This document shows positions 35,949-48,300 of a stretch of DNA of 64,000 bases, one piece after another. A program made the position numbers and the translations under genes. The notes beneath the pieces were generated by a model. It was not told the DNA's origin. It was given only the letters and a program-made list of their open reading frames with translations, and did no database searches. Source of the DNA: Thuidium tamariscinum (taxonomy: Eukaryota > Streptophyta > Bryopsida > Hypnales > Thuidiaceae); contig OZ019759.1 in assembly GCA_947034885.2 (NCBI GenBank), positions 746,501 to 810,500 of the forward strand, in the 5' to 3' direction. The number at the start of each line of letters is the position of its first letter. Positions within the stretch are counted from its first letter, which is position 1.

Positions 35949-38418
35949 CACAAGCAACAAGACACGTTAGCAAGGTTAGTATTACAAAACAAGTCAATTA
36001 TGCACAAGACAATCACAGGGAGTTAGTATTTTTTTTAAACAGTAACCAAAGCAGAAGATCACTGCCGCAGCATCTGCAGCGAGCAACAACGACATCTCTC
36101 CAGTCTCCACTTCAGCCAAAACAAGCCAAGACAATTCTCCAAGATATCCAAACGACCTCCAGTCCTCCACAGAGTCGAGATCAACAGCCCAAATGAATAG
36201 CCATTGCAGGAAGCCAATCCAGGTGATGTTCAACATCAAGGAACACATAAAAGTGAGCAGCAAAGCTGGTAAAACCTCATGAAAACTAAGGAGAATTCAA
36301 ATATGAGAATTCAAATGACTAACAACTTAAAAGGATACTAAATCACACATCCCCTTGCCTGCCGACCTTGACAGCATTTCTCCATGAGTTAATCGACTCC
36401 CTGTAAGGGAAATCCTCCAAAGAAAAGTACTTCTAGCCATACATTTGCACCACAAGGGGTAAATGCTTCCCTAGTTTATTCCGTTGGCAAGATTTAAGAA
36501 ACTTCAAAGTAGAGAAGCATCTTTCATCTTCTACTGATCCAAGGACCAAACAACATGCTAACTCTGCCAACTTGAAATATTCAGATATCAATTTGGACAA
36601 GTGACGGGACTGTGAAAGCCTGCGCCATAGTTTAACAACAGGGTTCACATCAAAGGGCTCGCTCCAGGCAGCTTCACTGTTTGCCATCATGGTGACTCTG
36701 AATAATCCTTGCTGCAGGTCCAGCTTAGAGGCTGAAAGGATTTCCGCCGTTGTGTGGGGCTGGCCACCCTCATAGAGAGGCTGCCTCTTATTCACCAAAC
36801 GTGAATGGCAATAAAAAGCTTTTAGAACTCCCAAGTGATGAGAAAAACTTTGCTCAGCCCCATCCTTCCTCCAATATTGTGGATATACAATACCGAAAGC
36901 GTCCAGCAACTCTTGCTGGGGGAACCTACATTCCAGTTCCGAGTAGAGCGACTGCGCAATGTCTGTCATCATCATGAACAAGCATAATATGATCAAAACA
37001 TAATATGATCAGAAGTTCAGAACATAATACAATCAGAACCTTCAAAACAAACACCAACATAATAAAATAAAAATGGAAATCATTTAACACTACACCATTA
37101 CAAGTTTCCAACACTATAGTGATTAAGTGAAACTATAAAGCAAAGGTAAACATAAAAAAAAAATGGGAATCAAAATAAGAAACATGGAAGGAAGACTCAA
37201 ACCTGAAAATTGCCACTCAACAATGTCTTGGACACGATAAAAATCCTGCTGGGTCACAAACACATGGTTCCCCGTTTGCTTGTCATGCGTGCGTGCATAA
37301 ACGGTTTTATCAGCCAAAATGAAGTATAGATGAGCAATTTCGGAATCCTCAGTTAATGCGTTCCACTTCATTGGAACTTGGCTAGACTGCACCGAAGTAA
37401 GATCGGAGTACAACGGGAAATTGCCTTTGTTGAAAGTAGTAGTGCTATCAATAAACAGTCGAGCCAACTCAACTTGACAAAGTTTCACGGCCTAGATAAA
37501 GTCGCAAACAAAAATGTCTCGGCTCTGAAAGAGCTTCATGAGATTGTGAACAGCGTTAACCAAAGGCACAAAGCAAGCCAAAGATAATAGAATCTCAACA
37601 TCAGTCAAGAGATCGAAGTTCTCCCCAACAGCAGCGATCGGTTTCTGCCCCACCCCTCCCGTCATATCCAAGCCCATTTTTAGCATCAAAGTGGAATACT
37701 CTGCCAAAACACGCTGTGCCGGACTCCTCATGGAGATCCAACGAGTATCTACATTTCGCAACATTTTGAGACCCTTAGTTTCCATGAGGTTTGCAAGCTT
37801 CTGCAGTTGAGTATGGCGCTTATGACTGCGGCAAAAATAAGAGTAGATGGACTGAAAGAGCCCTTCCAGCCGAGACACCATCGGGTATTTGGAGAGAGTC
37901 TCCATAACAAGATTGAGCCTGTGGCTCACACAACTTGATCCCAAACTAAAGGGAGCCCATTTCTCCCTGATTTGAGTTTTAACTCCTGATCTAGGCCCCT
38001 GAAATGTACTCACATCATCAGCCCCAAAACAAACAACTTTTGAGGCAATTTCCTCATGAGAAAGACCACCTTCCTATAACAGAGCCTGCATAATCACACC
38101 AGTTAGTTGATCTACAGTACCACCCTCTATAACACATGACAAGTGCAACAAGTGAGGCACTCGTTCCCAATTGTCCATGGCATACACATGTACTCCAATC
38201 CAGGAAGTGTTGTCAACTACAGTGACTTCATCAGCACTCAAAGATATAATCCTTGTAGATTGTACAACATCCCTCAAAGAAGTTAAAACAGAACCATGAA
38301 TATGTTCACTCATCTCCCATCTAGTGGTTTCGGACCAATGCTTACAAGGCAAATTTTTAACCTTCAAATGCTTCAACAAATTCTCCTCTCTCTCATAATC
38401 ACAAATTGGACGTCCATA

Positions 38419-41400
38419 TGTCATGTCGTAGCACAAGGAAGCACAAATCCGTCTGTAGGTGCTAATTTGGTATTAACACCGTTCAAATGATTCGTATATC
38501 ATTCCCACAGGATTTTACGTAGTTTCCTCAAGATAACCGGAATACCAGGGTGCGGAAAACAACCCCAAGACAACAGTAACCGGATTCACAACCGGAAACT
38601 TCCTCACAACATCCGCACTCTCATAGATTGCCTTTCTCACCATTCACACATACTTTACCACTCTCACAACAACTTCCAAATAGGGGGGAGTGCCCAAACT
38701 CTGTACCTTCCCCTATCCGGACTTACATAGTATCCGACTGGGCGGATTAGGAACTGGAAGGAGTGTTTAAACTTTGTACCTCTTCCGGATCCGATTTCTG
38801 GATCCTGTCAATCAAGTAACCAAAGAAGTTTAGCCTCTGTATTAGAGGGGTCCGCGGTTGGCATTCAGGAAGGATGCGTTGAATCCTACCCTCCTCAAGA
38901 TTATAGTGAATGGAGTTCCACTAAAAGAGAAAAATAACAAAAGACATAAAAGAAATAGGCTGCAAGTTCTTCCTCACAACTAATCCGAATTGCAATCCCA
39001 ACTAGCAGGTCACTCAGGAAACCCCTACAAACCCCACATTACTACAATGACAGACTCACCCAAACTCAGTTCCTAAGGCAGATTCTAGGAGCCAGATAAC
39101 TAGACGATCCTATCCGCATGATCCTCACTCACTTCCGGTTGTAGAAGGACCTCAACAACACATCAGTTGGCATATGCAAGCTCTCCTAGCAAATTACACC
39201 CAACCTACGAGCGGCTTTCCCTCACAAAAGTCTCCAAATGACTTGCAACAGATAGATTTCACTCCTAGTACACCAGTAGCCTCAACCAGATCACTTCAAA
39301 TTCCCGGAACCGGATTCAGACAAAGTCTAGGGGAGCCACCTCATCCAAGCACCTGCAAACCCAGCTACCTCGCACTATCCAATGGTTCTAGCATTGCACG
39401 GCATACCAATCCAGAGTCAAGACTTATTCAGACCAACTCTTAGAAAGTAGAAATCTGGAAATCAGATTGCAAATGAAAGGAAAAACAGAAGTAGGAACAC
39501 TCGGGGCAACCAACTAACAGCCACCCCTAAATACCAACCCAAGGGAACCCTAAAAGCCCCAAGGGAACAAAATCAGAGGACAAGAGAATGCCAGGTGGCA
39601 TTCCTTATCCACAAAAGTCACTTTCCTATCCACCCAACTAGACCCGAAAAAAGTGGATCTCAGATCCTGAAAATCCGGATCTGACTGACCAGGTGTATTC
39701 CAAGTCAAAAGCACCTTGCTAACTGCTTCCTACCTACTGGAAAGGTAACTTTCCACCTACTCCACTAAGTCTGCTCCTAGAAATTCTCTACCCACTCTAC
39801 TTTCTATTCCTAACTACTTCTTGATCCGCTTTTGGGGGGAATCCGCATGCTTGGCGGCTCCCTTGCGTGCTGGTTGTTTCCTACTGGTGGAAACCTTTGC
39901 TGACGCTACTGCTTTGCCCTTGGAAGGCATGGCAGCTATCTTACCCTTCTCCGCAGATTTCGGAGGCGTGATTTCCGCCGGCTCTGACGGTTCTGGTTCC
40001 GGTTCCGATTCCGATCCGGATTCCAAATCCGACTGCTCGTCTTCGTGCTCGCTCTGCTCTGGGGACTTGTCTTGGTTTGACTCCAGGTCAATGGGACTCT
40101 CTCTCGCCCTCTTCGCTGTAGCCTTCCTCTTCACCGTGCTAGGAACCTTGGGAGACTTCTCGGATACCTTGCTCGGAGGCCTCTCCTGATCTTGGTCTTC
40201 CGCCTGGACTTGCTTCCTGATTTGGGATTCGGGTGTTGCCCCTTCTCTAGCCTCAAGATCAAGTCGGGAAGCAGCCTTGGGCACCTGTGGAGTCTTCTCT
40301 TCCACTGAACCCTTGCCCTTGGACTTCCCAGAGTCAAGTAGAGAAGCCACTTTGAATTGAGGAATCGGGATTACAGTTTCCTTACCCTAGTTGGCTTCCT
40401 TCCCCGTTTCCGGATCCGGATACAGCCCAGCCCCTTGCAAAGCTTCCCTAATCTCAAACAAAGTCCTCTCCATCCTCTCACCAAACTCCACTAGCACTTT
40501 CACCATCTTAGAAGCTACTGTCGGCCCTGCCTTATGCACTTCCTCATCGAATAATTTTGCTTTGTTAAATACATCGCCCGAAATCTTAATTGAATCCCGA
40601 ATCCGCATGAGGGTTGCTTGGGACTCACCCGACAGCCTCCTAGATTCTTCAGACTTCTTCTCCAACTGATGTTGGAGATCCCTAACCTGAGTGGACAATT
40701 CCGCAATCCGGCTCTCCCACTTCCCAACATCCTGATTTTTGAGAAGTTCCTCTATTCTCTCACACAAAACAGAGGTGCTGATGTTTCCCATCAGACTACA
40801 TGCCTTCCGGACTTCCTCTCTTTCCCCACTCTGATCCTTTTGGATCCTCTCCAAATCTGTGATAACTCTTCCCAACGGATCCTCTTTCCGATCACTAGAC
40901 CAAACTGGATCCTCTTTCACTTCCTCTACCACTGGCTCCTTTCCCTTCTCTGAAACAGGAACCTTTTCTTTCTTTCTCTCCTTCTCTGAGGACCCCGGTC
41001 CTTTCGAGACTTCCTTTCCCTCTCTCTCTTCCTCACTTTCCGGTTCCGGGGGAGGACTGATGTCATACTTTAGCATTACTAAAGTTGATTTGTACAATGT
41101 GGCTTCCTTATCCCTCAGCAGATCTAGAGAGTAATACAGATGGAAGAGAAATGGACTGAGGATGGTGAGCTTGGACTTTCTGGCCGCGGTTACTAACTTT
41201 CCTACATGATCCCGAATTACTATCCCCCAACTAACCTTCCTATCCCCGGATAGTGCCCCAAAGATCGTGTTGGCTATAGTAGTGGTTATCCGAGTTGGCC
41301 TTTCCGGATACAGAATAGGAGTTAGGAACTCTAACATTCTCCTATCCCTCTTGCTTGCACATTCCGCGACTGTATACCCGTCTTTAGGATGCGGTGGTTT

Positions 41401-42414
41401 GGAGAACTTACCCTTCAAGAACTTGTCCGTCCTTGAGGCTCCTCCTTCTCCCTCCTTAGGAAACCCATACGCCTTCCTCCAAAGCTCTACTGTCCACCGA
41501 TTAGGAAGCGCCCTAACAGTCCGGCTCCACTCGCTAGACTGATCCTCCATCACCTCCCGAACCATCTCTTCGTCCTTGAGGTTCCATGGGCGCTGCAGCA
41601 ACCCTAGGCAGCCAATCTGGGTCAGGTCCTCCTCCAAATACGCGCGCTCCTTGGCATCCTTGGGCACCCCCGAAGTTACAGACTTTAGGTTTAGGGAAAC
41701 CAGATCCTCCGCTTCCTCAGACTTCCCCATCTCTCACTCAGATGAGCGCTCAAGACTTCAAGACAAATTATCTCACCACAAACCCTCAAAACACAACCGG
41801 CACTCAAAGAAAATACGAGGCGTTCACTCAAAACCTTCTTCCCTCAAGCCGGCCGCGCACACTTCTGCGATTTGGGAACCGGAAACTTTGAAGCTCTCAA
41901 ACTCCCGCTCTTGCAACACAAAAGAGCTCTCAAAACACACCCAAGCAACACCAAACTGAATCGCCACCAAATGAAAGTGACGACCCCTCCATCAACCATG
42001 ACCCCTTGAACTTTGGAACTAGTCGTTAACTAGCAGTTTCGCGATTTCCGGAGGTTCCAATCGTTAGGGTTTCATCTACTTCCTCTCGGCGGCGCCGTCA
42101 TCGCCGGTTAGGGTTTCGTTGGCTCCTGGATGACTGATGGTGGCCCTTGGATGACATCTGGACCCGTCCATGATCTTAGGGCTAAACCCCAGATCTTCAA
42201 TTTGGTTCCGGATTTTCCGGTTAGGTAAGGGTTTCCACTTCCCTTCCTTAACCTAATTATCCCAATTGGATATCTCCAATTTCCACCTCTTCCTAATCTT
42301 ATTAATTTTCCCTATTGTTGATCAAAGAATCGAAAAATTTATCTAAGATTAGCTTCCTTATTCCTAATTCTATACTAAATATTAAAAACCTGTATTCTAA
42401 GTTCCCACATGTCA
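38419..42414 (-). mobile_element. Element B2: relative of B1, inserted into the hAT transposase
   Basis: On the minus strand the element runs from 42409 (TGTGGGAAC) to 38424 (GTGCTACGACA), 3,986 bp, with TG...CA ends. It is flanked by a perfect 5-bp duplication, TGACA (+ strand TGTCA at 42410-42414 and 38419-38423). Removing it and one TGACA restores the hAT frame, which fixes the boundaries. The 3' end shares TGTGGGAAYGATA and TGTGCTACRACA with B1, and the ORF and 3' non-coding DNA are homologous but diverged. No internal paired LTRs are seen, so like B1 it looks like a solo LTR carrying a gene. Confidence 0.75.
39814..41730 (-). pseudogene. B2-encoded homologue of the B1 protein, one TAG stop
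   Basis: ATG 41730, final TAG at 39814, about 638 codons with one in-frame TAG at 40387-40389. The N-terminal domain matches the B1 protein in order: LLQRPWNLKDEEMVRE, LPNRWTVELWRKAYGFPKEG, TRTD/SRTDKF, GYTVAEC, NTIFGALSGDRKVSWGIVI and SPFLFHLYYSLDLL. It is followed by an acidic linker, a coiled coil and, after the stop, an SEPEPEPSEP acidic tract and a basic tail like that of B1. Similar layout in two diverged copies indicates selection on the whole protein while the elements were active. It is a pseudogene unless the TAG is read through. Confidence 0.8.
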
Positions 42415-43299
42415 AAATCTGAAAAAGAGTTGAGAACTGTACTCCCTTTCTTTTGAGATCAGCCTCCAAACCTGCCGTGAGTTGGTCCACCACAGTGCCC
42501 GCTTGCTTTCTACCGGCCCACACTTTGCAAAGCTTACAGTGCTTGCAGTCAAGCTTCGTAAAAGTATCACCCTTCTTTAGGTGCAGCAGTGGCACTCCGT
42601 CCTCCAAGCAGGTACGTTTACCTTCATGCTTCTCAAGATTGTCCAATTTGGGGACCATCACTTTCCTCCTCCCAGTCATGGACGTACAACTTTGACAAAC
42701 AACATCGGAGAGATCTCCATTGGAATCAAACACTCCCTCGGCCCAAGTGAACCGGCAAGCCTACACCTCTTGCGATCTGCGGGTGATGGTCGCAAGAACA
42801 GTCCTCCTTCTCTTGCGGGAGAGATTCACAGGCCCTTGCCTCTTCCTCTTCTTCGTAATAGCACACTCGTCATTGCTCAAGACAATCGGCGCAGGATCGG
42901 GAAGCACCGGGGACAGAACAGTTTCCTCCAAGGGAGGATTGCCAACTACAGGTCGTGCCAATGACTAGGACAAGCGCGTTTGGGAAATGTGGGTGACCTC
43001 GCGCTCTTCGGCGTCCATCTTTTCGGCATCCATCGGCTCCTCACGATAAGCATTGGGGTTGGGCACCAAATACTTCCCGACCCCGTTGTTGTTGCGGCTC
43101 GATTCGAAGCAACGGACGCGGAAATTGATTGGGAGCTTCAAGCGCGGGGCCATCGCAAATCCAACCTGCATAACAAACCAACTCCAACAAGTGCGATCAC
43201 AAAAAAAAAGGAAGCACCCGAGCACCCAAGCAAGTGCGATCACAGACCAAGACACCAAGGTGATAATGCAACACAATCAACGCAAGACAAGTGAAGCCA

Positions 43300-44560
43300 G
43301 AAAACAACGCATGCAAGGCAAATTTGAAAACTGAAAGCTGGCCTGAGGGGCTGAGGACGCAAGCCAAGGTTGAAATGAAAACAAATGGTGCAATTTGCAG
43401 CAACAAGAGAGTTTATATTCACCATTTCAAATCGTTGCCGCTCACTTCTTCAACGATCCAATCGTCCCGCTCAATTTCTCACTCACTCAACGATCCAGGA
43501 AGGGGAGAACGTTAAGGCGACGAAGGACGCTCAATTCAACGAACATTGCACAATTCAATCGACAAGCTTCCAAAGTTCCAATCCATCCATCTCTGCACAT
43601 TGCCTGTGCACAACCTGAGACTCTCAGACACTGAGAATTTCTGAGCCCGATGAGGCCATGACAGTACCAATCCCCAATTGCAGTGAATGCCTCGGCACAA
43701 TGCGCCATTACGCCTCTAAATTCACAACAGTTTGGCATTGGCGCCCTCAAGGCCTCAAGCATTAGAAATTTGGAATTCCAAGCGCAGAATATGCCGTTTC
43801 AAATGCGAATGAATGCGAATCAGTAATCACCAACGCGACAGACGACAGGATGACAGCAGCAGACTAGCAAAGTGAGTAGAACGGATCAGCAGAGTAAATG
43901 CGCGAATTAATTACAAAATGATTAGCAGGAGGCAAACACTCGCTAACACAAAGCAGGAGGAAGGAAACCCGCCCCAAATCCTAAGCTAATTCTACGGCTC
44001 CGATGGCGTCGCTGCTGCGACATGTCGACAGCCAAGATCGCACCTGTGTGAACGGCAAATCCTACTAGAGCACGTGTCAGCGACAGAAAACTTAGTTCAT
44101 GTGTACATTTGCGATCAGACTGGAAGATTAGCCGTGAATTTGGCTGAAATTTTTTTTTTCTAAGATTTTCTATTATGTACATTTCGCGCATGATTGTATT
44201 TGGTAGAATAGAAGCGCAATTTAGCCAGTTTAAAGATCGCTGATGGGGACTTCACAAAGGGAAAGGCAGTCCTTCTATGGGCTATTGAATGTTACGTGTG
44301 CGTCGGTCTGCTCGAACGTGTTTCATCCACAAGCAGGATAATTTGATCATAATCACACAATATTCATCCCATTAATCCTAGAAGACCCATGGTCATTTTG
44401 GGTTCAAAAAAATTGTAGCTTTTGAAGTGCTATAAGTCTAAATGTGACTAAGTGATACACATCTTAACCATACAATCTTGTAGTGAGCATGTTGTAGGTG
44501 GCATGGATCAAATTTGAAGTTATTTGACCACATAGATTGCAAGATTAAAATGTTTTGGTG
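43300..44560. other. 5' side of the hAT element and spacer
   Basis: Overlapping short open frames on both strands at 43.3-43.8 kb share no recognisable domain. The outer terminus of the hAT element should be here; I did not identify it. Confidence 0.4.
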
Positions 44561-44639
44561 TTGAAAAAGAATGCTGAAATTTTCCTAAAAACTCATTTAG
44601 AGGTGAAATTTGACTTCTAAACCTAAGCAAATGAAAAAA

Positions 44640-45300
44640 ATTTAAACTACAAAGTGATCCAAAATCACATTGGTGAAAAAAAATATCATTCAATTGACTC
44701 ATTGCGTTTGCAAAATGGCTTGCAAATGTCAAAAAATAGGTAAGAAAAGTTGCAAAAAACACATCTAGGGCTAAACCTCCTTCTACTAGAATGCACCTCA
44801 GGCATTGAGAACTTCCTCGATTGATGTGAAATTTTAGCGACATAAACTAGACTAATATGCGCAACTTTTCCAAAAAAATTATTGGAACTAGACACTATAT
44901 GAAGAAGATACAAGCCGCCAAAGTTCACTGAAGTTGCAAAATGGTGGGATTTTGAATTTTGAATTGCTCCCAAACAATCTAAACAATTTGGATTGACTTG
45001 AAAATTTCACCACAATAACTAGACTTCAAGGGGAGTAGAATCCAACAAATCTTATTCAAATCAAACATTGGATGAAAGAGATACAAGCCCCCGAAGTTAC
45101 AGCCATGAAGTGCTTTTTGGTGAATCACATTGAACCTCTTTGAACTTTGATTGGCTTCCATACAATCATCACCTCTTAGATTGATCTGAAAATTTTATTA
45201 CACAAACTAGAATAATAGGCGCAAATTTTTCAACAAGATTCATTGAATTTGGGCATTGGATGCAAAAGTTACAGTACTTTGAATTCTATGAGAGGCTACT
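44640..45300. repeat. Degenerate tandem repeat, ~175-190 bp
   Basis: The phrase TGAAAATTT...ACA..AACTAGA...CAA.TTTTCAACAA followed by ATGAARRAGATACAAGCC recurs at about 44823, 44996 and 45185, and weakly near 44605. Units are strongly diverged. It resembles a decayed satellite. Confidence 0.5.
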
Positions 45301-45309
45301 TTTTGGCCC

Positions 45310-48300
45310 CTTGGGCAGTCTAAGGTTAAGGCAACAATTACAAGACTTTTCATCCACGGACAGAGCTGATTACGTCGTATAACCTTCTCGCTGCCTCCCG
45401 GCGCTTTGAAGGTTACCTAGTTTGTAGCCGGAAAAAACTCTAGATTTGGACAAGAATTTTGGCTTCAATAATTCCTTGAACAAACACTTCAAGGAATATT
45501 GGCTAAAGAGAGACTTGTCATCTCATAAAAAAGATTCTATAGATAATGTAATAAGTCAATAAAGGATGATTGGTTGCAACAAATGTAATTGATGGGCACG
45601 GTTAAATCTTAGTTTTTTTTGTATACTATAGGTGATTATTCCTTAAAATTTTCAACAACTTTCAAGGTGTTTTGGATCTAGATTTTGTAAGTTACAAAGA
45701 CTTGAAGGTTAAAGAATAATGAGTCATTTTTAGGCAAAATTAACTATAGGATTTTATAGAAGCTAAGCCCTTATTATATCTATAGAATTTGGTTTCAATT
45801 CAATTCATAAATTGCAGGATTATAATGTAAAAAAAAAGGTTATTTCAAAGAAATTTATATTTTGATGTAACTAAAATTGTACTTTGACTAGTTCTTTTGA
45901 ACATACAATATTTTAGAAAGTTGGCATCTTATGTTCATTGTCAAGGTATTGAAGTTCAATGTGCATGGAAAAAAGTCTTTTATTTTTAGGACCCAAAATG
46001 AGTGAGATGATGGTCTTGCAATAGTAATTGCTTCATTGTTAAAAAAATTTAAAATATGAGATAATTGAAAGATTTGTCACAAACTTCAAGCTCAAATTCA
46101 AAATCAAACGTGGTCAAGCCATAAAAGAGCACACAAAAAAATACACAATAGAAAACCAAATCTAAAAAATGGCTCAAATCCAACTACAAGATGTGTATTT
46201 TACTATAAAAAAACACATACCTTGACCTCATTAAGAAGAATTTCTTATCTAATGACTCATCACCTACAAACCACATGTACTTTGGAAATTTTTATAAGTT
46301 CAATAGTGAATCTTCTTCTAAATTTGAATACATCACTTTGAACATAACTAACTTTATTTTCTTCATAATGAGCCCAAGAATAAGTGACTTTTCACATTCC
46401 TAAGTGTAGGAATGGGCATTTTAAAAACCAATTAACCATATTATATTCAATGGAATTTTAAAGGTTAAAGGCTTTGAAAATAAGCTTTGAAAATCTTCCA
46501 TTGCTCCAATGCTTATGATAATTCACATGTACGTTTAGGATTATTCATAATTCCATTTGTTAGAAAAATTCAAACTATTCATTAAAAAAATCTTTTGAAA
46601 TATGACCCAAAAATTATTCTATTCAAAGAAAAATAATATTCGTATTTTTTTTAAAATGAACTTTGATTGTAAACTTAAATTCTATGCGATCAAATATATT
46701 CTTTGATAATCAAATTGTATACTAATTTGAAGGTAGTGAATGAGATCTTATAGTCAAATTTTTGAAAAAAGATTCAAAAGAATCAAATATATAATTGTCT
46801 CTTAAAAAGAATTTTGAGGTTAGTTAGAAAGAAAGACCCCTTTGAATCTTTTGAGGTTAACCCCTAAGCACCCGAGGGAGGGTGGGCATTCAAAACTATC
46901 CCAAAACAATTGTTTTAGACTAAAAAACGTAGAAAATTTAGTTCTAAAAGTCAATTTCAACCCATTCTGCTCTTCTTCAAACTTGGGCAGTTTTCCATTC
47001 AGAGGCATATAACTTCTACTACTCATTTTCAAATGCTTGCATTTTTGGACTATTACATGGAGCATGAAGTTTACAATCATGAAAATGAAAAATGACAAAA
47101 ATTGAAAGATAATTTTATTTCTCTTAAGGCTTGCAATTGCTAAGCTATAGTTATTGGATCATAATTTTTTGAATGAGGCCTTATAGGCACCTTTTTTCTT
47201 CAATACTAGTCCCATTTTACCCTTGTCAGACTACGGCACCATATTTGTGACATAGTTTGCACCCTAAACCCTAAACCGTCTCGCCGCCTCCTTGACAAAC
47301 TCTCGTCCTTCCTAGACTTCTAAATATCCAATGCTTTGATCTGTCCAGTGACCTCCAATTTCCCTAGAACAACCTTGAGTATTTGAGCATATAATGAAAT
47401 ACAATGTGGAGTGCCCAATGCAGTGCCTTGAAATTGGGCAAGAAAAAAGTTTTGGCCCCTTTGAGGAGTGCACACAATTTCCTGAAATTGAAACTTTCAG
47501 TAGAATAAGGTAGTTCACAATGAAAGGCTTGGGAAGCTCATGTTCATCAAATAATTGAGAGTTCATCAAAGAATTAGAAATGGCAGAACAGTGAACAATT
47601 TTGGATTCAAAATGTATACATAGAATCAAATGAGGTTTAGAACATAAATATTTACAAATTATTATGAGTTGGAAATTCGAAGAACTTTAAAGTTCTAATT
47701 CTAATCGAACAGAAAATTGTATTGGGAAAACATAGCAGTAGAAATAGAAAAAGGATTTTCCAAAAAATTGAATTGCATAGATTGAATTGAATCAAAGTTT
47801 CAACATTCATTTCATTGTTTTAATCACAAATGGAATTAGACGCGAATTCGATAAATGCTTTGATGGAATTTTCAGTTTCAAATGCCATAATTCAATTTGA
47901 CTGGAATTCTAATCAAAAACAAATTCAAATTGTATTTGATACAAATTTAATTCAAATTGTAGATCAAAATCAGAACATTTCAAGAAATTCCAAACGATTT
48001 CTAAACATATTGGAAAGTTAATTTGTTTTTTTAGATTTCAATTGATTCAAATTAATTTCAATTTATTCCAATTTACTTATCAACTTCCAAGAGTTTAAAA
48101 AAAAGATTTGAGTAATGAATTTGAATAGGATCTTCGAATATTTTGAAAAGGTTTTGAAAGATTTATGAAAAATTCAAAAAGGTTTTAGAGGGATTCGAAA
48201 CATTCAAAAATATTCCAAAAACATTATAAACGATTTCAAAACTCCTTCAGAAATTACTTTAATCTTGTTTGTAGTAAGTATCATTTTATGATAGTACATT

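Larger units (their letters stand above)
36343..43153 (-). pseudogene. hAT-superfamily transposase with N-terminal zinc fingers, split by element B2; five TAG stops
   Basis: Coding parts are 43153-42410, 38418-37203 and 36962-36343. The middle break is element B2; the second is an intron (TTTTCAG|GTTTGA ... GACAG|AC). Counting one copy of the TGACA duplication, the parts join to 860 codons. The N-terminal part has a nuclear-signal-like KKRKR and two Cys-pair modules (VVCQSC...; CKHCKLCKVW). The core has KNLPCKHWSETTRWE, SLSADEVTVVDNTSW, CFGADDVSTFQG, CVSHRLNL and NVDTRWIS. The C-terminus has the hAT dimerisation block GSVEDERCFSTLKFLKS. The stops are all TAG: 42965, 42761, 38074, 37490 and 36433, with no frameshift. 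Sequence after the last stop still fits the family (FPY...I..W), so the true end is TGA at 36343. Confidence 0.85.

Noticed and set aside
501-43153. Reassignment of UAG to glutamine, given many in-frame TAG codons
   Set aside because: TAG also ends genes where readthrough gives non-conserved junk: the B1 and B2 ORFs both end AAG TAG at the same point of the protein. TGA and TAA nonsense and damaged catalytic motifs (for example Walker A in RECQL5) also show ordinary decay.
501-43153. RNA editing (U-to-C) removing the TAG stops
   Set aside because: Such editing is known in organelles of hornworts, ferns and lycophytes, not in nuclear transcripts. These are spliceosomal nuclear genes.
35400-44300. 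hAT terminal inverted repeats
   Set aside because: TGATGGGGACT occurs near 35502 and 44241, but as a direct and not an inverted repeat, so it does not mark the ends.
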